NCBI GenBank assembly: GCA_022225965.2
Contig: JAKJXP020000023.1
Location: 454,741-518,740 of the forward strand
DNA length: 64,000 nucleotides
From: Diatrype stigma
Taxonomy: Eukaryota > Ascomycota > Sordariomycetes > Xylariales > Diatrypaceae
Direction of reading: 5' to 3'
Under the pieces are notes generated by a model. The model saw only the letters and a list, made by a program, of their open reading frames with translations, was not told where the DNA came from and did no database searches. Positions 45,659 through 58,791 of this stretch are shown here, piece after piece; position 1 is the first letter of the stretch; each line of letters begins with the position of its first letter. A program made the position numbers and the translations under genes.

Positions 45659-46566
45659 GATTGCTGCAGGTTGATGTTGATGTAGATAATGCTAGATTAA
45701 GAACCCGGTCATAAGCAGCTTTGGTGGGGAAAACATGGCCCCTTTACTCGGGATATCAGTGCATCATCGAAAAACACCGGAGCTCGGCGGCCTGTCTGGG
45801 TGGAGCAGCGCACGCCCTAACTACTGCAAGAAATCCGGACTGAGATGCCGACCACCTTTTACCAAGATAGCTACGCCAAGCTGCCAAGGTACCCAACAAG
45901 GTGATGGATAATGGGTAACTATGTAGGAGAATTATATGGCTCTACCAGGCTAAGCGCGGTTAGTTAGGTAGACGGTGAAGGGGGTGAAGGGCTTGCTTCA
46001 GTGTATCGTGGGGAACTTTGATGGCCGATAGGGGTCTGGAGATCACTGCTACCCCAACGAGCTTCAGGGGGCTTAGCATGAAGGTTGGGGTTACCATATC
46101 TCTATCAATCTTGGAGCTTCACACCCCTTGCCTTTTTGACTTGAGGTAGTTCAGTCAGCAGCAAGGATCAAATTTCACACCAACAGCTTAACCAGAATCT
46201 TGAAGTACAGTGTTTTCTCTCGTTTTCTCCCTTCAATAGTGTCAGTGTCATTGCAGATACCGTTATGATCTCACACGACACTCGCTTGAACACTTCTATC
46301 AGACCGATTATAAGGCTTACTAACTTACCATGACCCTCGGAACATACATGTCACTCAATAAGGATCTGGGTAACATCGTGAATGAATCCATGCCTCGTTC
46401 ATAAGTAATCCTGTTAATATGACAATACCACCTCGAGATAATGAATGATATTACAAAGATGTTTTTTGGTGACGAGTATTACACAATCCAACTCAAATTA
46501 CTTGATAATCAGACTACTCCGTACCTAGTTGACAGCCTACTTATATATACCTAGATCATCCTTAAC
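45659..46566. other. Intergenic between lactonase and OTU-like genes
   Basis: 908 bp, no gene or repeat seen. AT-rich towards the right, the 3' flank of the OTU-like gene. Confidence 0.5.
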
Positions 46567-48773
46567 TCAGGGGGCGGATCCATCCAGAGGCTTGAGTGAG
46601 ATCCAGTGCTTCCCTGCTTCCCCTGGCCACTGATGGTAATCATATGACTTTGTATTCGTCCACTGGGGCCCATATTCAATAGCAGCTGCTGGCGGCGGTA
46701 CTGGCACCGAGTAGACGCCGCTTACTATCAAATGCGGGCCAAACGGATAAGGGAACGCTGCCGGCCCCGCCCCCGCTAACCCTGCGGGCACCACCATGCC
46801 CGCTACGGCTGCCGCCGCTGCCACCGCTGCTGCCGCCGCCGCCGCCGCCCCCACCCCTACCGGCGGGGGTGGTTGGACCAGTTCCTCCGCATGCCACAAG
46901 ACAGGGTCGGGCAAAATAGGATATCGACCGTTGCCATATTGGACATTCGAGTGCACCGCCGTGGTTCTTCCTTCAAAGCATCTCCACTCGTCGGAATTCC
47001 AGTTGGTATGCCACCGGGGGTCGTAACACGGTCGCGGGGCAAGAGGAAGCGGTGCCCAGCCAGGAGGCATGATGGGCGTGTTGGGGATCCAATTGAGAGG
47101 CCTCATCCAGCCGTAACGGTCGGTGCTGGTAACATTGGAGGTATCAAAGTTCGGCTGGCTGGGCGCTACCCAGTAGTTATACCGAGCACCGTCCAGGTGC
47201 GTGACGAGCTGGAAATGAAACCTGTTCGAGTCAGTCACGAGCATTATCTGGCCGTTGTTGCGCCCGTGAGCTCGCTCGCCGTAAACCTCCTTTGTATAGA
47301 TGCCGGGGGCAAAGGCGGTAGAGTTGGCGGGCCGCACGAAGATGATGACCTCCTTTTGGAAGAAATCGGCTATGACTTGCATCATGCCCCGGAAGTAGCC
47401 ATACATCGGGAGCCCGGCATCGACTCTGTTCTCATGGAGCGCCCTCAAGATGCTCACTGCACGTGGGAAGATGAGATGGATGTCAGCTATCTCCGTACCG
47501 GTATTTCTTTGGGAAGTTCAGGTCGACCCAAGGAGGTCAAGAGCCTGGTGTCTTTGTGGAACAAGGTTGTAACTATATAAAGTATCCAAAGGGAAACGAA
47601 CAGGGAGCAAGGGTGACTACAAATATAAGGACTCACTATTTCCCCAGATTCTACGAGATCCCGGGAGGCGAGTCTCAATTTCATCAGCTGACTCCCGCTC
47701 CAAGTGGACGTATAACCGATGGCGACGATGATCATCGTGGTGAATCACATAGTTGAAATAGAGCCAGATATGGTATTTCCTGGCAAGCCACTCAGTGATC
47801 ACTGCTCCCGGGCTGTTCGGGTTCGTGTAACTAAAGAGGGTCAGCAACTAAGCCTCTTTGCGAGTCTTGTGGTGAATGTCTACTCACAATAATGCATACC
47901 ACAACGAATTCCCGTCCTGTCCAAAATCTTGCGTACGTAGACGTACGGTAGCACCATGTCCATCTATTACGCTGAAGCCAATTATAGGCAAGGTGTCTGT
48001 CCATAGGCATTAGTCAACCAATACCAGGTCATTAGCTTTATATATCTAGGGGTATTGACAGGAGGCATGGAGGAAACCCTGAGTTAAGTGTTTGCTATGC
48101 GGTTTGAGACCCTTTGGGGATTAAGTGTTGTTTCTCTCATGAAAATATATATAAGGAGGTTACTTTTGTATTTTACGGGATGTGCTGACTCACCTAAAGT
48201 CGGCTTGAGCTGTAGCATATGTTGCTCTCGATTTTCACCCGCTTGTTGGGGAGAAGGCTGTAGAGGCGGCCCGCCGCGATACTGCAACTTCCGGTTGTTT
48301 AGTTGGGCCTTATGGTTCCGAAGGCGATGGTCTAATTGGGCATAAGGCACTGGTACTAGTACTTGATTCCAAGGCGTAGCTCCAAGAGCTCTATCATTAA
48401 ATTGAAGGTTGATTGGTCTGTCGAGATCAAAACGCTCAAAGCGGAACCCCAGGAGAGTGTGAGCTGCCATCATGACCTTCCCCATTCGTCTCCGACGGGC
48501 CGCCTTTGTATTTGCATGGTTAGGAGGTGGATCAACCTGTGACATGTCCCTGACTAAACTGGCCACGTAGACAAGCATCAAGGGGAGAGGCGGTTTCACT
48601 CTGGGAACTGTCGGAGTCGAAGCAAGGCCGAGGGTATGCCAAGCCACATCAACGTCTCCGTAATCATGGTATGTATTATGACCACCTAGTCTTTCATCCC
48701 AACGCGCGGGACGGGGAGGGGCGGCAGGAACACCTGGAGGAGCGATCACTGCTGCCGGTAGGGGGACAGCCAT
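46567..48773 (-). CDS. OTU-like protein with Ser at the nucleophile position
   Basis: Four exons on the minus strand (48773-48194, 47996-47888, 47830-47637, 47456-46567), 590 aa. Introns have GTGAGT donors, TGAC/CTAAT-type branch words and AG acceptors, and all three phases agree. An OTU-type cysteine-protease fold is suggested by QDGNSLWYALF (residues 220-230), matching the D-G-N-C-L-W/F motif, by YFRGMMQVIADFFQKEVIIF (315-334) and by IMLVTDSNRFHFQLV (365-379), the usual position of the catalytic His (H375). The expected nucleophile is Ser224, so the domain may bind ubiquitin or a relative without cleaving it. The N-terminal 190 residues are Pro-rich and unrecognised. The C-terminus has a long Ala run and Pro-rich tail. 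No neighbour hints at a pathway. Confidence 0.6.
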
Positions 48774-51700
48774 GTCTAGTAAGAATCAAAGTAGAAATAT
48801 ATTATTATTACAGCATGTTTTGCTAATATATGGTGCTGTTGGTGAAGGGGTCTCTGGCGTGATTATGGCCTGCAATTTTTATCCAAGCTTAATATTACCC
48901 TTTGTTGATTGTTCCGAAGGCGGTGCTAGGAATCTCTTTATTATCAAAAGATGGGCTCTGAGCCCCTTTCAGGATGTTATTGGGATCCTTTGTATCAAAC
49001 GCTCGAGGAGGATAGCTGTCAACGAAACAAAAGATTTATACCAGCGTTTTGTGAAGTATGTGATGAGGCGCCTGATTTCCGGAAAGGCTCAAAACCAAAA
49101 GTAAATAAGTAAATATTAACTCAGTGTTACCGTTTCTATATTTTTAGTTTGGCTGTCCATGCCCTGTTCATTCTTCGCAGATGCTCGTTTTTAGACCTGA
49201 TTTATATATTTACCGATAGTTATACCATTTCCTATTTCTTGACTGTATAGCTAATCAGTGTATAGCTCATCAGTCGTTATTTTCTCTTATTTAATCCAGT
49301 AATGAGATTACCTGTCGGGCAGTCAATTACCACTGACCAGATGTTCACTCGATCAACGCATACAGAAAACATGTATATCATAATACCATTTTGATGATCG
49401 AGCTGTACACCGTTGTTTTTATACCATTAGGGTCATGTGATAATATGTAGTAGGGGGTCATTATTAGGGGCTAAGTGTGTGGAGGGGGTTTTAGGGATCC
49501 ATAGGATCCCACATATACACTCGTGAGGGGCTTGTATGGCTATATAAGAGCCATTTCCTCCCACTATAGATTTGATAGGGCACGGACTATTCTGGTTTTT
49601 TCCTTCCCCCTACCTAGCAGCTGCCTATCACTCCGATGCGATAAATCCCCTGGCAGTCATAGGGAAGCACATAGACTTCATTATCCATCTGTAAAGGGCG
49701 ACTACGGCTATGTAAGGACCATTCCATCCCCTATGGGTTCTTAAGATCCTGGAATTATCCTGCCTCCTTCTTTCTCCCCGTCTAGTGGTCATGTTATCTA
49801 CCTGATATAAAGGTCACGACACATGTAGGCCAAGCCGGAGGGGGAGGGGAGGACGACTCTAAAGTAAGTTTAGACTTTACACTATGCTATGGAGTTACTG
49901 AGGCTCCTCACCATAACATGCTTATATCAAACATGCTCCTTATCGTTAGTCAGCCCCTTGAAGATATCATTATCTCCTTGATGGTTTGCTGAGTCTTGCT
50001 TATTTCTTGAAGTGGGAAGCATATAGGGATTACAGTAGTCTCGGCTTCGAAAGAGTGACCATAATTAAACCAGCATGGATATTGTGTACTCAGGAGGAAG
50101 TAATGGGATGTATAGCGGACAACGGAAGAGCAAGAGGTGTTGTTTTAAGAGATGATCATCTTACTGTGGAATACTGTACCTCCCCTGAGCTCCTGTCGGA
50201 TTCATATCGGACAAGTAAACATGCACTCAGGCATGGGACTAGTTATGGGATAAGCCTATCGTAGATATCGTATATGTTGGTCTAGGAAGATAAGCCATGT
50301 TTAGATAGGCGTGCATGCGAGGATGCCACCCCTTAACAACCTGGAAGTTCGATATAACTGCCGATTACGTAATACTTCTATCCCACCTTTCATGTGATTT
50401 CGATCACACACCCGACGTTAGACCTTTGTCTGTCATATTGAATCGAGATACGCTATGATAAAGTCCAAATCCCTCCTTGTAAATGATACTGGGTACTCGC
50501 ATACTCGATATAAGGCATTAAGGGTGCTTTTGAGATTTCCTTGAAGTGGTTTTCTTCGGACGGTGCTAGGCATGCTAGACTGCCCAATCAGAAATGGATA
50601 TAGTCTATGGTCTCCTTCCATTCTGGGTACCTTCCTACATAGTCAGGTGCCCGTAGAGGGTCAACGGTGCAGTGTATTTGGAGTTGCGAAGTGTTACTTA
50701 TTGAACGTGATATGTACGAAGTCTTACGTTTCGACCTCGTACATCTGCAACATTCAGATTTGGCAGCATCAATGATACTTCGTACGTACGTACGTACATA
50801 TTACTTACATACCGTCTAGCCGGCCATAGCCGTGGACGGCTCACCAAATGCCACGTGCAGCTTACGGAAGAAGATCCTACAGAGTACGGCGAAGTACGGC
50901 ACGGTTTATGCTTGCTGACAGCCATACAACGAGCTCTTCGCTCGATCGCAAGACACAACACAATGGATTGGGCATTCACTCATTGTCTCAACGAGCTCAT
51001 GGAATCTCCGAAGTGCCAAGTTCAGCTGTCAGCTCATATTGACTTGGTTCGGAACTCGGCGGTCTCTACTAGCACAAGAGGAAAGAAAGGAGCGACGCGG
51101 TTGAAGCACCAGTGTCGTAGATAATGGGATCCAGAACGTACGAGCCGTGCTGCGAGCTATGCAGGCGCACCTCGTAAAAAGAGAAAGTGTGTTGTTATGA
51201 TGCAAGAGCCGGGAATGTGGCGCCATGATATTCTGCTCAATGCAGGACTAGGTGCTGGGTGGCCCACATGCGGTGCGGCTTCTGCGGCTTGGACGCTCGC
51301 AGGGCTCAGAAGACCCTGAACATCAAAATGCTAACCCGAAGCATGGCATATTTTAACGAAGAAGCGAATAGCGATTCGAAGATCTGTAGACGATGAGATC
51401 GTGGGCCCTTCAAGATCCGCTATCGCAGCGCTGCGCCACGAATGGCACAGATTGATGTCTCGATGTATGGGGCGGTATGGTCGGTCGGACTAACTATCGG
51501 AAATAACTGGCTGCAGTGAATGTAGACCTCGCTGCCGTGTCTGCCGTCCTGCTCGGGTTGGGGTTCGCAGGTTCCAATGTAACTTAGCGAATTCGACAGG
51601 TTTCCATCGGGAAGTACATAAGAGAAAAAGGAATAGGGAGTCGCGTGTTATAACACGAAGAGAGGGTGCCCGGTTATTTGTTACTCTGGTTGGCGCTCAA

Positions 51701-53077
51701 GCTTAAGATAATGTTTTCTACCGTATCCCCTGCAATTCTCGTATCGTCCGTCGGCACTCGGATAACTCCTTTCTCATGCAGAAGGATCCACCACCTGCAG
51801 GGTCTTATACCAGCAAAACCAGCCTTGGCAGCCTTCTTTTGTCCTGCTCGGGAACAATTGCGGCTGATGCCCAGGCTTCGGAACCACTTCACCGCTTCCT
51901 GTTGGTTTATGCAAGCCTCTTTGCACTAATCGTAATTCGACCTCGGCCTGTCAGTCCTCCACCTGAGCCCAATCATGTTACGAGGTTGCGTCCAACGTGC
52001 GCTGAACGCTGAATGAAAATATCCAATGCATTCTGTCGAAGCCCACGCAGGCGAAGAACAACTGCATAGAGAACTGCATAGAGTCCGAGAACCTTCAACT
52101 TAGGTAGTTATCCATATGTTTGTGCGTATGCAATTGGTAGGTAAGCCTGAAGGTCTAATGTTGCGAAGCTAGGCCTGCCTTGTATGTACTATACTTACAT
52201 GGAAAGTCTAGACTGTATGAACCCCACCCCCTAGTCGAATGAGACGATATATCAACAAACTCAATTGCATTCAATACGAGTAGTAAGGTAGCTGGGTAAA
52301 AGTACATCCGCCATCTCCATGGCTCGGTCTGAAGGGACTTCGAATTACTTGGGCACCGGTGAGTCGTGCCAGTTCAGGGTGGCATGGCGGGTGTAATCTG
52401 ATGCAATTTTGATGGAAACTGAAGCTTCAATATAACATGTATGCCATCTTGCACACCTCACACTTACATAGCAAGACCTTCCGAGATTGATGTCACTTAC
52501 AGGAAATAGGTACCGCCTTGTATGTATGTATGTATGCATGTATGTAGTGAACGAATGGTTACAAGGAACCTTACAACCCTTCATGGGCCAACGCTGAAGG
52601 CCGCTACCTGGGCACTCTAGCGCCCTGCCTAACGTACCTATGTACCTTGTATGTATGCAGTAACTGCTAGCCAATCCCGTGCAAACTTTCCAAACGAGTC
52701 GTCTGATGGTTGCTGGTAAGACTCCAATGGGCTTTATCGCTGCTGTGCCTTCTACGCCTTCTGAATCTCCATGAAGCCGCTAATTCGTCACGGGTGACGG
52801 CATGCTCGGATATCTTAGATCAAACCACTCTAATTCAGCCTCGTCGACATTGGGTCTGTTCTATTTACGATAGTCCGAGCTGGCGAGCCGCCGTATGGGG
52901 ACTTACCCCTAGTCATTAGCCTATCTGTGAACAATAACAATTGGGCTGTATTACTCGGGGGAACTAAAGCTGGTAGTCGGGTAGTGTAGGTAGCTATGGC
53001 GTGGTCATAATACCGTAGCTCGTAGCTTGCTTGTACGTTCATAGGGTTGTGTACATACATATATATATCTGTATGCC
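48774..53077. other. Intergenic, 4.3 kb, no supported gene
   Basis: Frames up to about 110 codons exist but show no domain or coding bias. Visible repeats are CGTACGTACGTACGTAC at about 50780-50797 and TGTA/TGCA repeats at about 52519-52547. Two segments near 49530-49575 and 49695-49740 resemble each other loosely (GGCTAT-TAAG-CCATT...CCC), perhaps a decayed duplication. Confidence 0.45.
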
Positions 53078-53320
53078 TGTGGATCCCTAAGGCAGTAAAT
53101 GCTAAGGCTAAGGCATTCGGCTGATTAGATAATAGGAAGTGAATTCCTAAGGAATTTACTTCTGCAACTATATTGTATTTAAATACAGATTAGGAAACCT
53201 TCTGTTTCTTTTCCTTCTTTTTCTTTTCTTTAATTAATAATTGCAACAAAAACCCTAAAAACTTAATACTTAGTTAGATTAATAATAATTAAGTAATTAA
53301 GGTTAATTGCAATACGTACA
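53078..53320 (+). repeat. 5' LTR
   Basis: 243 bp, from TGTGGATCCC to ATACGTACA. It contains a GAATTCC...GGAATTTAC inverted motif and a poly-pyrimidine tract. Confidence 0.9.
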
Positions 53321-53589
53321 AATAATTATTTTTATAGGTTTATACTATTCAGTTAAAAATAACAACTTCCTTTTTATTATTTTATTACTTTATTACTTCA
53401 TTACTTTATTCCTTATTTTCCGTAATTTACCAAACGAAACTCGCAATATTATTCGAAAACGAAATAACCGGCGGTCCAATTGCCGGTTTTTTTATTGCTT
53501 CATTAGCAGGCCAAACTAGCCTTATCAAAATCGGTTATTTAGGGGCCTAGGGGACCACGTTTAAACAAACCAACCATCGCCTCAATAAA

Positions 53590-54860
53590 TTCGCGAATTA
53601 CTTAAAGAATAAAATGAATAACGTTAACGGGAATATTAACAATTTTCGAAACGAATTACTAGAAGCAATTGCAAACTTTGCCATAGGAAACGTATAAAAC
53701 CCATCCAAAAACCTTCCTGCCCAAAGCATTTCTAAAAATACCGAAGCAGGTACAAGCAAAAACAAGGGCCCTATTAAAGCTAAAGAAGTTAATTCCGACA
53801 AAGACGAGCCTATTCATTTCTTATTTTATATGACGAAAATATTTACCGAATACAATAAACGTATTAATGAAAAATTAAATCTTTAACAACTCCTAGCGAA
53901 GCAATACGAGCATCGTACAATTTAAAAGAAACGGATTCGAATAATCTGGTTCGAGGCAATCCTTTAAAGCCAGGGTAAAAATCTTGCATATTACGAGACT
54001 AAAAATCGCGTTATTTTCCCTGCTAACCTCCGTTTTGTATAGGCAGCCCCAAATATTTTCAATAAGCTGCGAGAAATCCAAATTAGATTTATATCGGCCT
54101 TCGTTCCGTATAAGTTATGATTTAAACGAGTTGCCTTAAAGTGTTCGGATAATTTCAAGCAAGTCGAAATCTTCGTATATAATCGCAACTCCGACTGGAT
54201 AATCTTTTTAAAAGCGGTCTTTTAGATTTTCAATAAGCATTACATTTTAAAGAATACCATTATCCAATTCGCTACGTTCTTTCCGTACCAAAATAAGAAT
54301 ATGGTAAACTATATCCGGCGGATGAAAAAAGCATTTTATCGGATGAATCAGGAAAATCGCGATTACTATTAAATCAAAGAAATTATCGTAAACCTTTTAT
54401 AAACCAACCTGCCGAATATCTGGATTACGGTTTACGATTAGTTCCGATTATGAAACAACGCCCAGTTTATCGAAGAAATTACATAACGAGCCGTATATAT
54501 TACACGCCAAACGGTCGAAAAGAAAATCTATAATACGCCGTCGATTTCAGTCAAGCTTTATGAATCGTCGGCACCGTTTTACGATCTGTCGATTTCCAAG
54601 GCCACCCCAGCCAAGCCCGGCATCGCATAAATCGAACCGACCGACGCTACATCCATAATTTTAATAGCAGACAGAAACGGTATTATCGCCGATCCTCGCA
54701 ACGAAGACCGTAACGTTTATAAAGCGAATAAATAAAGCTACGCAACTAAGGCTACAAACAATAAGTATTTCAATTACGGAAAGCAAGGTTACTAAATAAA
54801 AGATTATAAGCAAAAACCTCGCTTTCCTAAAGCCATTTAATTATTTTCCGAAAAAAAAGT
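53590..54860 (+). pseudogene. gag remnant with destroyed CCHC zinc knuckle
   Basis: A plus-strand frame with frequent stops. It is recognised mainly by the degenerate nucleocapsid knuckle at 54766-54807. The spacing is exactly C-x2-C-x4-H-x4-C, but all four ligand codons read Tyr (TAT/TAC). An upstream charged, Asn/Lys-rich region fits a capsid body. Confidence 0.7.
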
Positions 54861-55099
54861 AACGTTTAAGGGCCTGTTATATAACGACAATAATAACAGC
54901 CCTCGATATATTAAACTCCGTTCCGCAATAAAGAACTAAAAGAATAAAAACAAGGGACGAACCAAGGTCCATTTTACGACCAATAACGATAAAGGCAGCG
55001 GCGACGAAAAAAATCCGGCGGACAAATTCGAAGATCCTGATTGCGATCTTAACCAAGAACTCGCCGATTTCATTAAATCGATGGAAATGAAAGATAAAA

Positions 55100-58000
55100 A
55101 TTAAAGGCGCCAAGTATATACGATGGAAATACATAATGGCAAAAAACCACCACCAAGCAAAAATAAGTTACTTCGTAAAGGTTACGGTAAAAACCATAAC
55201 TTATTCGCAGCTATTACGAATTACGGGCATAAATTCGTAATCTTTCTAAATTACGGTTACATTGCTTCATATATTACCGAAACTATGACAGCCAAAGGCC
55301 AAACGTATAGAACTCCGAAACCCTCCATAATGAAAGGTATTAAAGGTACCGGGCCGAAAATCCAATAGGATGCCCTAATAACCGCAAATTTCCTAATGCT
55401 AAAAAGCAATACATTCCAGTTTACAGTATTAACGGGAGTAATTTCTGACGGAACTTTCCTTAAAGACCTTATATTTGGCAAAAACGTATTTTACAAATTC
55501 GAAATACATTATAACAATACAGAAAAAAACGAAACAATAACACTTAACGCATTCGAGAAAAAGCTTATAATTCGTCCGATAACTTCCTTAAGGGTTAATT
55601 ATATAACGGAATTTACTTATCCCATTAAGGAACAGCAAAAGCCGAAATAATACAAAAACATACCCTTAGATAACGAAATCGAAGCTTTCCTTAATAGTTA
55701 TTTCGATTAGTTCCCCGAAATATTCGGCCTCGTTCCGAAAAAGGTTATAGCGAATATGAAAACGCGCCATTATATCGATACAGGAAACAGCCGCCCCATT
55801 AAACTTCCTCCGTAAAGATATAGCCTAATTTAAATAAAGGCAATAAGGGACTTCGTTAAGGCACACTTGGATGCCATGATCCGTAAAGATATAGGCCTTT
55901 GGGGTTTTCCCGTATTATTAATTCCGAAAAAAGCCCCCGGTTAAACGACGAAGCTCAATAAATATAACCCATTCGTTATATGGCGGTTTTGCTGCGATTA
56001 TTACGAACTTAATGCCAAATAGAAAAAAAACGCACATCCTCTGCCCAACGTAATGGATAAAATATAATGCGCGGCAGGTTATCGATAATACTGCTTCATC
56101 GATCTTAAGGATGGCTTTTAGCAAATCAAAGTATACGAACCAGACATTAAAAAAACGGCTTTCGTAATTCCATTCGGATTATACAAATGGGTGATTATGC
56201 CTTTCGGCCTTTACAACGCCCCAGCAACGTTCCAAGCGTTAATGGAAGAAATCCTCGAGCCCTTTCGAAAGTTTATTTCGGATATGCTCGATAATATGGC
56301 CGTATAAGCAGACACTCGAAAGCAACTTTACGAACGAATAATCCTATTTCTTAAAAGGCTTTTAAGTTTCGGCATGGTTATTAATACAATTAAGTCTTTA
56401 ATATTTATTCGTAAAGGAATTTTCTTAGGATTTCTGATTTCCGAGAACGGAATCGAAGCCGATCCTGTTAAGGTTGCTGCCATTCGGAATCGATCCAAGC
56501 CCGAAACTACAACGCAAATGCGTAGCTTCGTAAACGCTGCTAATTATTTTCGTTACCTTATTAATTATTATTCTCGCCTTATAACCCCTTTGACAGCACT
56601 AATAGAAGGCCCGAAAAATAAACGCATAACCCTATTCCCGAAAGCAACAGCAGCCTAGAAAGAAATCCGTAAGAAAATCACCATAACCCCAGTAATACGT
56701 ACGTTCAATTAAAGAAAGCCCTCCGTAATCGAGACCGACGCTTCGCAAAACGACGTCGGCGCCGCTTTGTTACAACCCCATATATACATAAACGGCAATA
56801 CCGCTTTCTATTCCATTGCCTATTTCTTGAAGAAATTAACTAATACACAATTACGATATTCTATACAAAAGCGAGAACTCTTGGAAATCATGTTGGCATT
56901 TCAGCATTAGCGGTACTGGGTAAAAAAAGGCGAAATCACGGTAATTACGAATCACGAATCCCTGAAGACCCTCAATACGAAAACCGAACAACCCGCTCGG
57001 ATCGTTAAATTCTTAAATGCTATTAAACATTATAACATTCGTATTTATTATAAATTAGGAAAAGCTAACGTCCTTACGGACTACCTGTTTAAATCTCCGG
57101 AATAAACCGAAACGTTAATGCCTTCCGATAAGTTATTTCCTAACGAAATCGAGCCCATCCGAAGACCCGATTAATTAAACCGAATTAATCTTCAAGTTAT
57201 TTTCGAGTTCCTGCGTTTCAAAATAGCCCTACCTCCTGCCATCTTACCGAGCTTCATCGACAAGCATTTCCTTCTTTTCCGAAATAAGTTATATAAGGCG
57301 GTAATATACGAAAAAGTTCCGAATAACCCTTTACATCCTAAGGGCACCGCAATAAACGTATAAACTTTGCAAAAAATTCTGAAATACGATAATCTTTTAA
57401 TACAACTAAGGAAGATCCATTACGAAAAGAGATACTATATAATCGGAGTTATATTCCGAAAAACCCAGAAGCAATTCTGGCACCCAAAAATCGTACTTGT
57501 AACATAATAAGTTACGGTTAAATGCCCGAATTGTCAATTAATGAAAAAGCCGGATCCTTTTCTGTCCGATTTGAACCCCATACAACCTTTCGCTTCTTTC
57601 ATACGATGGGCGATTAATTATACGGCAATAAATAAATTACACATTCTCGTTACCGTTAAATATGCAACAGAATGGGTTAAGGCCAAAGTTATACCGATTA
57701 CTTAATTCGTTAATACCATTCCTATACTCGATAAAATCGGAACCACCTTCGGTTATCCAAAAAAATGAATCAGTAATAACGGAAAGGCCTTCGTAAGCGA
57801 AGCCGCCATTAAATGAAACAAAACGCATAATATAAAAATAAAACCAGTTATACCCGTAAGACCCAGAGGTAACGGTAAGGTTAAGAAAATCAATTAAGAC
57901 CTAAAATACATCATGCTTCGAAAGTATGTAGCAAATCCAACGCCAAAAAACCTTAATAAGTTACTTCAGCGTATTATAACGATATACAATCGAATACCGA

Positions 58001-58547
58001 AGCCGAATAGTTATAGCCCTTTCTTTTTGTTATACGGCACCCAACCTCTCTAAAAACAACCACGAACCGAATATTCCGAATACGTTCATAAACCAACAGA
58101 AAGAAAGAAAATCGAGAATAAACGCCGACTGGCAAAACAGCATAAAGCACCGCTGGCCAGGTTACGATTTAACAATATAAAGATTTCGCGAGATTAAATA
58201 AAAGCGTACCTTTAGAAAAAAAAAGGCCTTATTCGTACTTACGCCCCCGGCGATTGGGTTTTCCGTATACGTCAGCGCAAGGAAAAGCACGAATCGTATT
58301 ACGATGGGCCTTAGGCCATTGCCAGTTGCCATTAAGAAAACACCTATCATTTACGAAGCCCGGAAGAAATATAGCTACAAAACAAATATAACGGCATTAA
58401 CCTATTCCTAGCTTACGTAAAAAACGGACACTCCGTAAGAAGCTTTTGGTACGCCAATAAGCGGCTTTTAGAATAGGATCGTCGGCGTTTACTTAAAAGG
58501 GAAAATTTCACGATGATCGAGGACGATTTAATTGAAGAAGGGGAATA
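55100..58547 (+). pseudogene. pol remnant: RT, RNase H, integrase
   Basis: Visible pieces, all with interspersed stops. Reverse transcriptase at about 55870-56310 has FIDLKDGF, KTAFVIPFGLYKWVIMPFGL, NAPATFQALM, and a YxDD-box position now reading MLDNMAVY. The connection has FLGFLISENGIEADP and MRSFVNAANYFRYLI. RNase H at about 56730-57100 has ETDASQNDVGAALLQ and YSIQKRELLEIMLAFQ. Integrase at about 57410-58150 has the HHCC-zone word VKCPNCQLMKKP, a core with ISNNGKAF, and IYNRIPKPNSYSPFFLLYG. A C-terminal module follows with APGDWVFR and YYDGP (GPY/F-type). No intact frame remains, so it is a relic. Confidence 0.85.
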
Positions 58548-58548
58548 A

Positions 58549-58791
58549 TGTGAATCCCTAAGGCAGTAAATGCCAAGGCTAAGGCATTCGGCTGATTAAA
58601 TAATAAGAAGTAAATTCCTAAGAAATTTACTTTTGCAATTATATTATATTTAAATACAGGTCAGGAAACCTTTTATTTTCTTTCCTTCTTTTCCTTTTCT
58701 TTAATTAACAATTGCAACAAAAACCTTAAGGACTTAATACTTAGCTGGATCAGTAATAATTAGGTAATTGGGGTTAATTGCAATACGCACA
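58549..58791 (+). repeat. 3' LTR
   Basis: 243 bp, same length as the 5' copy. Differences are G/A and C/T exchanges in the stretches compared. Confidence 0.9.

Larger units (their letters stand above)
53078..58791 (+). mobile_element. Near full-length, RIP-degraded Ty3/gypsy LTR retrotransposon
   Basis: A 5714-bp element with 243-bp LTRs (53078-53320 and 58549-58791), both TG...CA, flanked by the 4-bp word TGCC (53074-53077 and 58792-58795) as target duplication. Pol domain order is reverse transcriptase, RNase H, integrase, hence Ty3/gypsy rather than Ty1/copia. Internal sequence is AT-rich, and frames are broken by many TAA/TAG triplets where Gln or Trp is expected. The two LTRs differ by transitions in the stretches compared. 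This is the RIP signature, so the element is inactive. Its pol C-terminal region is related to that of the deleted element at 21.5 kb. Confidence 0.92.

Noticed and set aside
48772..49104. 110-codon plus-strand frame head-to-head with the OTU-like gene
   Set aside because: No domain, AT-rich composition, and it begins inside the start codon region of the opposite gene.
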